Source: JBGVSA01 sp049840475
GTDB taxonomy: Bacteria; Pseudomonadota; Gammaproteobacteria; Burkholderiales; Rhodocyclaceae
Direction: 5' to 3'
Length of the DNA stretch: 64,000 nt
Assembly: GCA_049840475.1 (NCBI GenBank)
Contig: JASGKX010000001.1
Span: 2,666,001-2,730,000, forward strand
Numbering within the stretch: position 1 is the stretch's first letter; every line of letters begins with the position of its first letter. Position numbers and translations under genes: made by a program. Positions 8,605 to 17,933 of the stretch are shown here, one piece after another. The notes under the pieces were generated by a model that was not told the origin of the DNA, made no database searches, and saw nothing but the letters and a program-made list of their open reading frames with translations.

Positions 8605-8840
8605 AACGCAATCGAGCAGTCGTGATCACGGTTGATAGACAAAAGCCCAAGCAAGGAAGGGCTTTTTCAATCCATCCACATAAGCTGAACAGAGGCAGAC
8701 GACACTTCGCCCTTTCGCTGTACGACACTGCGTTTGCAGATATCCACGCAAAAGAGACGGAGGTGAACTCCGGCCAACGTAGTCAAGGCGGTCGAGACAA
8801 CGCCTGCACAACGAAAAACCAAGCATGAGCAGGTCGTTCT
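8605..8840. other. intergenic remnant of the repeat family
   Basis: No gene is supported. The segment has AAGCAAGGAAGGGCT near 8649 and a GAACTCCGGCCAACGTAG piece near 8765, both resembling modules next to copies A and C. It ends at the stop codon of the minus-strand gene at 8841. Confidence 0.45.
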
Positions 8841-11060
8841 TCAAAGCGCCTTCTGCGCCACCCCTTCATTCCCCGCAAAAGCATCCGTCAACGTCGCCAA
8901 CTCCGGCGTCAGTTGGCTGATGAGGGCAAGTTGCCGCACCATCCGGCGCTCCGCTGGCACGGCGTCCGCTGGCACAACCTCCAGTTGCGTGCCCAGATCC
9001 GGTGCCGGTGCGGCGGCGTCGCCGATGTGCTCGCGGCGCGTGAGGCTGCCGGTGATGGCGTTCAACCGACGTTGCACGTCACTCACCGCTGTATTGATGA
9101 GCGGCGCGTAGTGCCATGTTTCGACGCGTTCGCGATGCGCGCCCAGGGCGGAGATATAGCCCAGCAGCGTGTGGCTGGCGCAGAGAAAGCGGAAGGCAAA
9201 TTCAGGCGACAGTCGATGCCGGCCGGGTTCGCCGAGCATGGCCGACAGCGCGCCTGAAAGATCGGCGTCGGCGTTGTGTGCGTCGCGGCGTGCGATGCGA
9301 TAGGGCAGGTCGTCGTGCTTGGCGCTGCGGTACTGGTCGAGGATGACACCCAGATAGATGCCGGATGTTTCGATGGCGCGTGCCATCACAAGATGCAGCC
9401 GACGGCTCTGCCAGTCCGGCAGGATCACCGCGACCGCTGCGCCGGCGATGATGGCGCCGAGGATCGTGTCGGCCAGTCGCGGCCAGATGAGGGCGTAGCC
9501 GCTGCCGATCTGGTTGAAGCACACCAGCACCAGGATCGTGATGCACGCGGTCGCGGCCGGATAGCGTTCGCTACGCAGGATGAAAAACGCCACGCCAGCG
9601 ACAACGGCCAGCGCGAGTTGTGCGGCAGGTTGCGGGAACAGCGTGATGAATAAACCCGCTGCGACGAGGCCGACGACCGTGCCGCCGACGCGCTCGCCCA
9701 GTCGTCGCCACGTGCCGCTGTAGGTGGGCTGGCAGACGAAGACGGTGGTCAGCAGTACCCAATATCCCTGGGTCAGGTCGAAGAGATGCAGCAGTCCGTA
9801 GCCGGTGGCCAGTGCCAGCGATAGCCGCAGGCCGTGACGGAATCGCCCGGAGGCGGGCGTGAGATCGAAACGGATGCGCCGCCACATTTCGCGCAGCGTG
9901 CGCGGGTTGCTGTCGCGCAGGCTGGAGTCGGTATTGGCTTCGAGTGCGTCCGGGTTGCCGGCGTTGGCGAGCAGGCGTTCGATGGTAGTGATGTTGCGGC
10001 ACAGGTCGGCCAGCGTTTCTGTCAGCGGAGCGGTGCTTTGCTCCGGGTGCGTTTGTATGTAGGTGAGCGCGGCGGCGAGTTCGTCGAGCGCGACGACGCC
10101 TGCGGTGCCGTAGTCAAAGCGCGTACCGGCCATGATCTTTTCGGCCAGTCGTGTGCAGGCCTGTGCCTGCAAACGCATCAACCGACTGGCGCGGAACAGG
10201 ATGTCGCTGCGCGCGAATGCGCTGGAAAGCGTCTTGTACGGGTAGTGCGCGGAGCTGGCGCGCTCGTGCACGTCCTGTGCGAGGAAATACCATTTGAGGT
10301 GGCGCGCACCGCTGGCGGTGGGGCGATTGCCTTGCACCCAGCGGATGAGCACTTCGCGCGCGCGATTCAACTGCCGCACGAGTCGGGCGTTTTGCTCTGC
10401 CAGCGCCAGCCGTTGCGCGTTTTCGTCGCGCCCGCCGACGGGTTCGAGCAGTTCGGCCTTGAGCGCAAGGTATTGCGACAGTGCGTTGAACACATGCGAT
10501 AGCGATTGCCGTGCCGCTCGCGTGGAAAACAGCGCCGCGGCGAGAATCGAGATCAGCCCGTACCAGGCGGCGCCTGCCAGCAGCAGGATCGACTGCCGCC
10601 AGAACGGCAGTATGGTTGCCAACGGGCCGGCGTCGCGCGTGGCGCCGATGGCGGTCTGGTGGTCCACGCTGAGCATGGTGTAGACCGCCAGCACCAGCGA
10701 GGCAACGGCGATGGTGCCGTAGCGTTCGCCCGCCGCGCCCAGCATCACGAATCCGAAGGTCGAGGCCGTCAGCCCGATGACAAAGATCCATGGGTAGGGG
10801 AAGAGCGCCTGTACCGAGAAGGTGACGACCGCGAAGCAGATCAGCGTCATCACCAGCGCCTGGACGCGGCCGATGACGCGATCTTCGGTCTCGGCCAGTG
10901 CCGAGGCGATCACGCCGAGAATCAGGCTGATCATCCAGTGCTCGTCGCCCAGCCAGACACTTGCCGCCACCACGCCGACCAACGCGACGGTGATCTTGAT
11001 GGCATCCACGGTCTTGTCATGCGCCCAGATGCGACGCAGGGGCGAGAGCGGATTGTTCAT
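8841..11060 (-). CDS. YccS/YhfK-type FUSC family inner-membrane protein
   Basis: A 739-residue membrane protein with two hydrophobic blocks of about six segments each (about residues 20-190 and 395-530) and cytoplasmic regions between and after them. This two-block layout, with segments such as GYGLLHLFDLTQGYWVLLTT, is that of the YccS/YhfK branch of the fusaric-acid-resistance (FUSC) superfamily. Relatives such as AaeB export aromatic acids; YccS itself has no settled function. Nearness to aromatic-acid genes is suggestive, but the repeats between them and the opposite strand argue for a separate unit. It stands alone. Confidence 0.8.
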   Translation of the reverse strand: MNNPLSPLRRIWAHDKTVDAIKITVALVGVVAASVWLGDEHWMISLILGVIASALAETEDRVIGRVQALVMTLICFAVVTFSVQALFPYPWIFVIGLTASTFGFVMLGAAGERYGTIAVASLVLAVYTMLSVDHQTAIGATRDAGPLATILPFWRQSILLLAGAAWYGLISILAAALFSTRAARQSLSHVFNALSQYLALKAELLEPVGGRDENAQRLALAEQNARLVRQLNRAREVLIRWVQGNRPTASGARHLKWYFLAQDVHERASSAHYPYKTLSSAFARSDILFRASRLMRLQAQACTRLAEKIMAGTRFDYGTAGVVALDELAAALTYIQTHPEQSTAPLTETLADLCRNITTIERLLANAGNPDALEANTDSSLRDSNPRTLREMWRRIRFDLTPASGRFRHGLRLSLALATGYGLLHLFDLTQGYWVLLTTVFVCQPTYSGTWRRLGERVGGTVVGLVAAGLFITLFPQPAAQLALAVVAGVAFFILRSERYPAATACITILVLVCFNQIGSGYALIWPRLADTILGAIIAGAAVAVILPDWQSRRLHLVMARAIETSGIYLGVILDQYRSAKHDDLPYRIARRDAHNADADLSGALSAMLGEPGRHRLSPEFAFRFLCASHTLLGYISALGAHRERVETWHYAPLINTAVSDVQRRLNAITGSLTRREHIGDAAAPAPDLGTQLEVVPADAVPAERRMVRQLALISQLTPELATLTDAFAGNEGVAQKAL

Positions 11061-11163
11061 GGGCGACGTTAGCCGGAATGGGAAACGCGCATTATCCCGT
11101 AGCCGCGCGGCGGACGGCTTGTGGTGCCATCAATTTGGCTAATGCCAATGGGAACAATCCGAC

Positions 11164-11195
11164 AAAAGGATGCGGGGTGAGTGTGCTCACCCCGC
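11164..11195 (-). terminator. intrinsic terminator of the MFS gene
   Basis: A perfect 10-bp stem, GCGGGGTGAG (11172-11181) with CTCACCCCGC (11186-11195) and loop TGTG, sits just after the stop of the minus-strand gene at 11208. Read on the minus strand it is followed by ATCCTTTTGTC, giving a short T-run. Confidence 0.75.
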
Positions 11196-11207
11196 GGGTT
11201 GCGAATT

Positions 11208-12542
11208 TCAGTCGTCGCGCGTGAGCAGCGTGCGGTTGACGATGAGTGCGGCCAGCGTGCAGAACGCGCCGGACAGCAGGTAGAGGCCGACATAGGCCAG
11301 ACCAAAGTGCGCCGAGAGGCCCAGCGCGACCAGTGGTGCGAAGGCGGCGCCGATGAGCCAGGCCAGGTCTGCGGTGAGCGCCGAGCCGGTGTAGCGATAA
11401 CGCGGCGAGAAGTTCGATGCCACGGCGCCCGACGATTGCCCATATGACAGCCCCAGCAGGACGAAGCCGACGAGGATGAACACGTCTTGTCCGACGCGGC
11501 CTGCGTCCAGCAGTGTCGGGGCAAATCCGCTGAAGATGGCGATCAGGATTGCCAGTGCCCCCAGCGTGTTGCGGCGCCCAAAGTGGTCGGCGATCTTGCC
11601 GGACAGGACGATCGCGCCGGCGGCCAGAAAGCCGCCCACGATCTGTATCAGCAGGAAGCCGGTGATCGGCTGCTTGGCAAAGATCTGGATCCAGGACAGC
11701 GGGAAGACCGTGACGATGTGGAACAGGGCGTAGCTGGCCAGCGGGGCGAAGGCGCCGATCCACAGGTTGGCGCCTTCCGCACGGGCCAGTTCCTTGACCG
11801 GCACGGGGTCCAGTTCCTGTTCCTCCAGCAGTCGCTCGTATTCATGTGTGACGACCAGGCGCAGGCGCGCGAAGAGCGCTACCACGTTGATGGCAAAGGC
11901 CACGAAGAAGGCGTAACGCCAGCCCCAGGCCAGAAAGTCTTCGATGGGTACGGCGGAATGCAGGAATGCGAAGAGCGCGGTGGCGATGATGAAGCCGACT
12001 GGAGCGCCCAATTGCCCCAGCATCGCGTACCATCCGCGCCGCGCCGGCGGGGCGTTGAGAGCCAGCAGCGACGGCAGGCCGTCCCACGAGCCGCCCAGCG
12101 CCAGCCCCTGGCTGATACGGAACAGGGTCAGCAGGGCGATCGATACCGCACCGGCTGTCTCGTAACCGGGCAGGAAGGCGATGCCCACTGTCGATGTGCC
12201 AAGCAGGAACAACGCGACCGTCAGCTTGGTGCCGCGCCCCCAGCGACGCTGGATGGCCATCGAGATGACCGTGCCAATGGGCCGCGCGATGAACGCCAGC
12301 GAGAAAATTGCGAAGGCCAGCAGCGTGCCTTCGAGCGGTGAGGCGAAAGGGAAAAACAGGGTTGGGAAGACCAGGCAGGAGGCGATCCCATAAACGAAGA
12401 AGTCGAAGTACTCCGAGGCTCTGCCGATGACCACGCCGACGGCGATTTCGCCTGGCGCGACCTCGTTGTGATCAGTGTTTGTGAGGCGCGCGTCCCGTTC
12501 GAGGATGGACGAGTTCAGTTCCGAATGTGCAAGCGTGGCCAT
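11208..12542 (-). CDS. MFS transporter, metabolite:H+ symporter (MHS) type
   Basis: A 444-residue major facilitator with 12 predicted membrane segments. The N-terminal GRASEYFDFFVYGIAS and the cytoplasmic loop FIARPIGTVI resemble the metabolite:H+ symporter family (ProP, KgtP, ShiA), which imports organic acids or compatible solutes. The third-loop motif and GQSSGAVASNFSPRYRYTG in the C-terminal half are in keeping. It is a single gene with its own terminator, divergent from the cyo operon. The substrate cannot be told from sequence. Confidence 0.82.
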   Translation of the reverse strand: MATLAHSELNSSILERDARLTNTDHNEVAPGEIAVGVVIGRASEYFDFFVYGIASCLVFPTLFFPFASPLEGTLLAFAIFSLAFIARPIGTVISMAIQRRWGRGTKLTVALFLLGTSTVGIAFLPGYETAGAVSIALLTLFRISQGLALGGSWDGLPSLLALNAPPARRGWYAMLGQLGAPVGFIIATALFAFLHSAVPIEDFLAWGWRYAFFVAFAINVVALFARLRLVVTHEYERLLEEQELDPVPVKELARAEGANLWIGAFAPLASYALFHIVTVFPLSWIQIFAKQPITGFLLIQIVGGFLAAGAIVLSGKIADHFGRRNTLGALAILIAIFSGFAPTLLDAGRVGQDVFILVGFVLLGLSYGQSSGAVASNFSPRYRYTGSALTADLAWLIGAAFAPLVALGLSAHFGLAYVGLYLLSGAFCTLAALIVNRTLLTRDD

Positions 12543-12844
12543 TGGGATTTGATCCAGGTCTGTCTATAGGGTAATGACATCGTAACGCTAAGTTTACGTT
12601 TGCCATAGGACAAAACGCCCAATCGCAAAATATGATTGCAGCACGTACATTGGCGGGTGGTTGCGCACCCCCAACAGGTTGCGTGTCGGTGTCGTAAGGA
12701 CCTGTTCCGCTCTTGCTGTGGTGTTGTGATCGGGCCTCGTGTGCTGCGCTTCGCCCGCTGACAAGCTCTCGCGACAGATCGGGAACAGATCCCAGGGATT
12801 CCGCTCTCGCGGCTCAAAGCCGCTTCAATGATCAATTCAGGCAA
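12543..12844. other. intergenic region between the MFS gene and cyoA
   Basis: These 302 bp must contain the divergent promoters of the MFS gene and the cyo operon. I see an interrupted palindrome CGTAA-CGCTAAGT-TTACG near 12582-12600 and a small hairpin (GCGGCT-CAA-AGCCGC) near 12812-12826. An AT-rich patch near 12624-12641 could hold a promoter. No gene and no convincing -35/-10 pair could be assigned. Confidence 0.5.
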
Positions 12845-13906
12845 ATGCTCGTTCACAAGTATCTTCGCGCGCTCGCACTGACCGTGTTCGCCGTCATGCT
12901 CGGTGGCTGCAACATGGTGGTGCTCAACCCGTCCGGTGACATCGCCGCCCAGCAGGGGCGACTGATCGTCATTTCCACGATGCTCATGCTGATCATCATC
13001 GTTCCGGTGATCGTGCTGACGCTGTTCTTTGCCTGGAAGTACCGCGAGTCGAACAAGGCCGCTACGTACAAGCCTGATTGGGACCATTCCACGCAGCTTG
13101 AGCTGGTCATCTGGTCCGCGCCGCTGCTGATCATCATCGCGCTCGGCGCGCTGACCTGGATCACCACGCACACGCTGGACCCGTATCGCCCGCTGTCGCG
13201 CATCGACGCCCAGCGCCCGATCACCGAAGAGGTCAAGCCGCTGGTGGTGGAAGTGGTCGCGCTGGACTGGAAGTGGCTGTTCCTCTACCCCGAGCAGGGT
13301 ATTGCCACGGTCAATGAACTGGCCGCTCCGGTCGATCGGCCGATCCAGTTCAAGATCACCGCGTCGTCGGTGATGAACGCATTCTACGTGCCCGCCCTGG
13401 CCGGCATGATCTACGCCATGCCCAGCATGGAAACCAAGCTGCACGCCGTCATCAACAAGCCGGGCGAGTACGACGGTCTGTCTGCGAACTACAGCGGCGC
13501 GGGCTTTTCGGGCATGCGTTTCAAGTTCCACGGCCTGTCGGATGCTGACTTTGCCGCCTGGATCGAGCGCAACAAGAAAGAAGGCCAGGTGCTCACGCGC
13601 GAAGCCTATCTGCAACTGGAAAAGCCCAGCGAGCGCGAACCGGTGCGCCGCTTCGCTTCAGTGGCCGACGGCCTGTATGAGGCGATCCTGAACCGCTGCG
13701 TGGAAGCTGGCCGCATGTGCATCCATCAGATGATGGCCATCGACGAGCGGGGCGGCATGGGCCGCGTGGGCCTGTCGCCGGACGCCACCATGTTCATCAC
13801 GCGCGGCGAGCAGCGCGTGCCCGTGTTGACCCTGGCCAGCAATCTGTGCACGCCGTCGAACCTGATGGGTGTGCCGCAAGCAACGCCAGCCCGTACGCAG
13901 CTCTGA
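12845..13906 (+). CDS. cyoA: cytochrome bo3 ubiquinol oxidase subunit II
   Basis: A 353-residue CyoA. A lipoprotein signal ends at LGGC (Cys22). Two membrane segments follow (about residues 40-63 and 85-106) and then a periplasmic cupredoxin-type domain (about 125-280) that has lost the CuA cysteines, as in quinol oxidases; VVALDWKWLFLYPEQGIA and SVMNAFYVPALAGMIYAMP are typical. It is longer than E. coli CyoA (315 residues) because of a C-terminal tail. The ATG at 12845 gives the correct lipoprotein signal; the open frame reaches further upstream without a signal. It heads the bo3 operon, but a 235-bp structured spacer separates it from cyoB. Confidence 0.95.
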   Translation: MLVHKYLRALALTVFAVMLGGCNMVVLNPSGDIAAQQGRLIVISTMLMLIIIVPVIVLTLFFAWKYRESNKAATYKPDWDHSTQLELVIWSAPLLIIIALGALTWITTHTLDPYRPLSRIDAQRPITEEVKPLVVEVVALDWKWLFLYPEQGIATVNELAAPVDRPIQFKITASSVMNAFYVPALAGMIYAMPSMETKLHAVINKPGEYDGLSANYSGAGFSGMRFKFHGLSDADFAAWIERNKKEGQVLTREAYLQLEKPSEREPVRRFASVADGLYEAILNRCVEAGRMCIHQMMAIDERGGMGRVGLSPDATMFITRGEQRVPVLTLASNLCTPSNLMGVPQATPARTQL

Positions 13907-13913
13907 GCTAAAT

Positions 13914-13937
13914 GACCGGGCCATCCGTAGCCCGGTC
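13914..13937 (+). terminator. hairpin after cyoA (possible attenuator)
   Basis: GACCGGGC pairs with GCCCGGTC across an 8-base loop, 8 bp after the cyoA stop. There is no clear T-run (GTGCTTTG follows), so it may stabilise the 3' end of cyoA mRNA or pause polymerase rather than terminate efficiently. Confidence 0.4.
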
Positions 13938-13983
13938 GTGCTTTGTGCCCTGACAAACCTGCATTCCGAGACGCACGATGTTT

Positions 13984-14150
13984 AGAACTCATTTCACAGA
14001 CCCCCGCGAGGTGCGTTGCCCTCGAATGCGGATGATCCGCGAGTCGTACAAGGCAGCGCAGGGTGGTGCCCTGCGCAACGCGTACGGGGAGCTTGTCCTG
14101 CATCCCGTAACAGTCCCGTCGCACTCGTGGGGGTTTGTGAAATGAGTTCT
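13984..14150 (+). promoter_or_regulatory. 27-bp inverted repeat enclosing the cyoB start codon
   Basis: The left arm 13984-14010 and right arm 14124-14150 are reverse complements at 25 of 27 positions, and both exceptions become G-U pairs in RNA, so the mRNA could form a continuous 27-bp helix. The cyoB ATG (14142-14144) and the G-rich stretch upstream lie in the right arm. The loop has its own hairpin, GCGCAGGG (14056-14063) with CCCTGCGC (14069-14076). This could mask the cyoB ribosome site, or be the scar of a partial inverted duplication of the cyoB start. Confidence 0.6.
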
Positions 14151-16146
14151 CATCCTGACCTTGCAAGGCTCATCTTCGGTCGCCTGACCTGGGAAGCCTT
14201 CCCGTATCACGAGCCGATTCTTGTCGCCACCTTCATCGGGGTGGTGCTGGGCGGTATCGCCGTTCTTGGCGCGATCACGTACTTCAAGCTGTGGGGCACG
14301 CTGTGGCGCGACTGGTTTACCAGCATCGACCATAAGAAGATCGGCATCATGTACATCGTGCTCGGTCTGGTGATGCTGCTGCGTGGCTTTGCCGATGCGC
14401 TGATGATGCGACTGCAACAGGCCGTCGCCTTCGGCGACAACCTGGGCTACCTGCCGCCGCACCACTACGACCAAGTGTTTACGGCGCATGGCGTGATCAT
14501 GATTTTCTTCGTGGCCATGCCGCTGGTGACGGGCCTGATGAACTACGTCGTGCCACTGCAGATCGGGGCGCGCGATGTGGCTTTCCCCTTCCTGAACAAC
14601 TTCAGCTTCTGGATGACCGCCTGCGGCGCCGGACTGGTGATGATGTCGCTGTTCGTCGGCGAGTTCGCCAAGACGGGCTGGCTGGCCTATCCGCCGCTGT
14701 CGGGCATTGCTTACAGCCCTGACGTTGGCGTCGATTACTACATATGGGCGTTGCAGATAGCGGGGGTCGGGACATTACTGTCCGGCGTGAACCTGCTGGT
14801 GACCATCGTGAAGATGCGCGCGCCCGGCATGTCGCTGATGAAGATGCCCGTGTTCACGTGGACTTCGCTGTGCACCAACGTGCTGATCGTGGCTGCCTTC
14901 CCGGTGCTGACTGCCGTGCTGGCGCTGCTGTCGATGGATCGTTACGTGGGGACGAATTTCTTCACGAACGAACTGGGCGGCAACCCGATGATGTACGTGA
15001 ACCTGATCTGGATCTGGGGCCACCCCGAGGTTCTACATCCTGGTGCTGCCGGTGTTCGGCATCTTCTCGGAAGTGGTGTTGACCTTCAGCCGCAAGAAGC
15101 TCTTCGGCTACGCGTCGATGGTGTATGCCACCGTCGTGATCACCATCCTGTCGTACCTGGTGTGGCTGCACCACTTCTTCACCATGGGTTCGGGGGCGAG
15201 CGTGAACTCGTTCTTCGGCATCACGACGATGATCATCTCGATTCCGACCGGGGCGAAGATATTCAACTGGCTGTTCACCATGTATCGCGGCCGCATCAAG
15301 TTCGACGTGCCGATGCTGTGGACGGTGGGCTTCATGGTCACCTTCGTGATCGGTGGCATGACGGGCGTGCTGCTGGCAGTGCCGCCGGCCGACTTCGTGC
15401 TGCACAACAGCCTGTTCCTGATCGCGCACTTCCACAACGTGATCATTGGCGGCGTGCTGTTCGGCCTGATGGCAGGCATCAACTACTGGTTCCCCAAGGC
15501 CATCGGCTATCGACTCGATCCGTTCTGGGGCAAGTGCTCGTTCTGGTTCTGGCAGATCGGCTTCTTCTTTGCCTTCATGCCGCTGTACGTGCTGGGCCTG
15601 ATGGGCGTGACGCGTCGTGTGTCGCACTTCGATGACCCGTCGTTGCAGATCTGGTTTGTCATCGCCGCTTTCGGCGCCGCCCTGATCGCCATCGGCATCG
15701 GCTGCTTCCTGGTGCAACTGGTGGTGAGTTACCTGCGTCGCGATCAACTGCGCGACGTGACCGGCGACCCGTGGCATGGCCGCACGCTGGAGTGGTCGAC
15801 CTCGTCGCCGCCGCCTGCCTACAACTTTGCCTTTACGCCGCGCGTGCATGAGAGCGACGCCTGGTGGGACATGAAGCACCGTGGCTTTGAGCGCCCGACG
15901 ACTGGTTTCATCCCCATTCACATGCCGAAGAACACCGCTGCCGGCGTAGTGCTGGCCGTGCTCAGCACGATCTGCGGCTTTGGCCTGATCTGGCATATCT
16001 GGTGGATGGTGATCGCGTCGTTCGCCGCGCTCATCGTTGCCACCATCGTGCATACCTTCAACTACAAGCGCGACTACTACGTGCCGGCGGAAGATGTGAT
16101 CCGCACGGAAAACGCGCGTACCCAACTGTTGGCGAATCATGTCTGA
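14142..16146 (+). pseudogene. cyoB: cytochrome bo3 ubiquinol oxidase subunit I, frameshifted
   Basis: Haem-copper oxidase subunit I, the catalytic proton-pumping subunit; 667 residues if corrected (E. coli 663). The first frame (14142 to about 15032) runs to IWIWGHPEV; the remainder (FGIFSEVVLTFSRKKLFG to the stop at 16146) is in another frame. One extra T at 15031/15032 turns GAGGTCTAC into GAGGTTCTAC and breaks HPEVYIL, the copper-B histidine and cross-linked tyrosine. Everything on both sides is well conserved and the downstream genes are intact, so a sequencing error or a very recent mutation is likelier than old decay. The ATG at 14142 lies in a 27-bp inverted repeat. cyoC overlaps its end by 8 bp. 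Confidence 0.9.
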
Positions 16147-16774
16147 AGCCGTCGCACTCCAAGCCGGTGTGGCCGGCACTGAAGCGGTTCGTTTCTACGA
16201 GACCGAAGCGCATCATCCGCAGAACGGAACCCTGCTGGGGTTCTGGATCTACCTGATGAGCGATTGCCTGATCTTCGCCTGCCTGTTCGCGGTGTATGGC
16301 GTGCTGGGCAAGAGCTACGCGGCTGGGCCTTCGGGCGCCGATTTGTTCGACCTGCCGCTGGTGGCCGTCAACACCTCGATGCTGCTGCTGTCGTCGATCA
16401 CGTATGGCTTTGCCATGCTTGAGATGCAGAAGAAGCGGGTCGGCGGCACGTTGGCGTGGCTTGCCATCACGGGGTTGTTCGGCGCGGCCTTCATCGGGCT
16501 GGAACTGTATGAATTCGCGCATCTGATTCATGAAGGCGCGGGCCCGCAACGCAGCGCGTTCCTGTCGTCGTTCTTCACGCTGGTGGGTACGCACGGCCTG
16601 CACGTGACCTTCGGCATCGTGTGGCTGATCACGCTCATGGTGCAGGTCGGCAAGCACGGCCTGATCGCCGAGAACCGCCGCCGCCTGCAATGCCTGTCGC
16701 TGTTCTGGCACTTCCTGGACGTCGTGTGGATCGGCGTCTTCACCTTTGTCTATCTGATGGGGACGCTGGTATGA
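16139..16774 (+). CDS. cyoC: cytochrome bo3 ubiquinol oxidase subunit III
   Basis: A 211-residue subunit III with five hydrophobic segments, the CyoC form lacking the first two helices of mitochondrial COX3. Typical stretches are GFWIYLMSDCLIFACLFA near residues 31-48 and GTHGLHVTFGIVWL near 148-161. It overlaps the end of cyoB by 8 bp and the start of cyoD by 4 bp (ATGA), so the subunits are probably translationally coupled. It supports assembly and stability of subunit I in the inner membrane. Confidence 0.96.
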   Translation: MSEAVALQAGVAGTEAVRFYETEAHHPQNGTLLGFWIYLMSDCLIFACLFAVYGVLGKSYAAGPSGADLFDLPLVAVNTSMLLLSSITYGFAMLEMQKKRVGGTLAWLAITGLFGAAFIGLELYEFAHLIHEGAGPQRSAFLSSFFTLVGTHGLHVTFGIVWLITLMVQVGKHGLIAENRRRLQCLSLFWHFLDVVWIGVFTFVYLMGTLV

Positions 16775-17157
16775 GCGAACACCACGCCACTCACGCACAC
16801 GATCATCACGATCACGACGACGGCGCCTCGCACGGCAGTCTGTCGGACTACATCACGGGCTTCGTGCTGTCGGTCATCCTGACGGCGATTCCGTTCTGGC
16901 TGGTGATGGGCAAGGTCATCGACAAGCCGAACGTCACCGCACTGGTGATCCTGGGCTTTGCCGCCGTGCAGATCGTCGTTCACATGATCTACTTCCTGCA
17001 CATGAACGCGCGTTCCGAAGGCGGGTGGAACATGCTGGCGCTGATCTTTACGCTGGTGCTGGTGGTCATCACGCTGGCCGGTTCGTTGTGGGTCATGTAC
17101 CACATGAACGCCAACATGATGCCGCCGTCGATGCACGAGATGCGCAATCAGCCGTGA
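16771..17157 (+). CDS. cyoD: cytochrome bo3 ubiquinol oxidase subunit IV
   Basis: A 128-residue subunit IV with three membrane segments (about residues 30-50, 55-77 and 87-110), including VQIVVHMIYFLHMN typical of CyoD. The N-terminus is rich in histidine and aspartate (HATHAHDHHDHDD), longer than in E. coli. It starts in the cyoC stop (ATGA) and its own stop overlaps the GTG of the SURF1 gene (GTGA). No cyoE follows, so haem O synthase must be encoded elsewhere. Confidence 0.95.
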   Translation: MSEHHATHAHDHHDHDDGASHGSLSDYITGFVLSVILTAIPFWLVMGKVIDKPNVTALVILGFAAVQIVVHMIYFLHMNARSEGGWNMLALIFTLVLVVITLAGSLWVMYHMNANMMPPSMHEMRNQP

Positions 17158-17933
17158 CGGCGCAACGCCCACGCCGGGGTTGGCTGCTGGTCTGGACGAT
17201 CGCAGGCGCACTGCTGTGCGCCTTGTTGATCGGCCTGGGGACATGGCAGATCGAACGCCGCGCGTGGAAGCTGGACCTGATCGAACGCGTTGACCAACGC
17301 GTGCACGCCGCCCCGCAACCCGCGCCCACAGCGGGCCAGTGGGGGAGCGTCAATACCGACAACGACGCGTATCGGCACGTGTCGGTGCGCGGCACCTTCC
17401 TGAATGACCGCGAAACGCTGGTGCAAGCCTCCACTGCGCTTGGCCCCGGCTTTTGGGTGCTCACACCGCTGCGCACCGACGACGGTCACTACATTCTCAT
17501 CAATCGTGGCTACGTCCCGGACAATCGCCGCGAACCCAGTACGCGCGCGTTGACGGAACCTGTCGGCGAACAGACGATCACCGGGCTCCTGCGTCTTACT
17601 GAACCGCAGGGTGGTTTTCTGCGCAGCAACGATGCGGGCGCCAACCGCTGGTATTCACGCGATGTGGCCGCCATTGCCGCTGCACGTAGTCTGCCTGCAG
17701 AATCGGTTGCGCCGTACTTCATCGACGCGGAATCGGGTGGCAATGCCGACGCGGACCGCTGGCCGGTGGGCGGGCTGACGGTGGTGTCGTTCCATAACAG
17801 CCACCTTGTCTATGTCATCACGTGGTATACGCTCGCCCTGATGGTGGCGGGCGCCGTGGTTTACCTGTGGCGTCTCGAAGGCCGGCGCAATGCGCCGGCG
17901 CGTGCGCACGGACAGGTGGATGACGATCACTAG
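17154..17933 (+). CDS. SURF1-family oxidase assembly protein
   Basis: A 259-residue SURF1/Shy1 family protein: two terminal membrane helices (about residues 11-32 and 224-244) with a periplasmic domain between. Conserved pieces include GTWQIERRAWK after the first helix, RGTFL, GFWVLTPLR and ILINRGYVP, and NSHLVYVITWYTLA before the last helix. SURF1 helps insert haem into subunit I. The start is a GTG at 17154 inside the cyoD stop codon; no better start fits the first helix. Here the partner should be the bo3 oxidase. The end overlaps the next gene by 14 bp. Confidence 0.88.
   Translation: MTAQRPRRGWLLVWTIAGALLCALLIGLGTWQIERRAWKLDLIERVDQRVHAAPQPAPTAGQWGSVNTDNDAYRHVSVRGTFLNDRETLVQASTALGPGFWVLTPLRTDDGHYILINRGYVPDNRREPSTRALTEPVGEQTITGLLRLTEPQGGFLRSNDAGANRWYSRDVAAIAAARSLPAESVAPYFIDAESGGNADADRWPVGGLTVVSFHNSHLVYVITWYTLALMVAGAVVYLWRLEGRRNAPARAHGQVDDDH

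Noticed and set aside
15026..15040. Programmed +1 frameshifting in cyoB
   Set aside because: No slippery CUU-stop type signal, the break is in the active site, and the same lesion appears in three other unrelated genes, one of them on the opposite strand.
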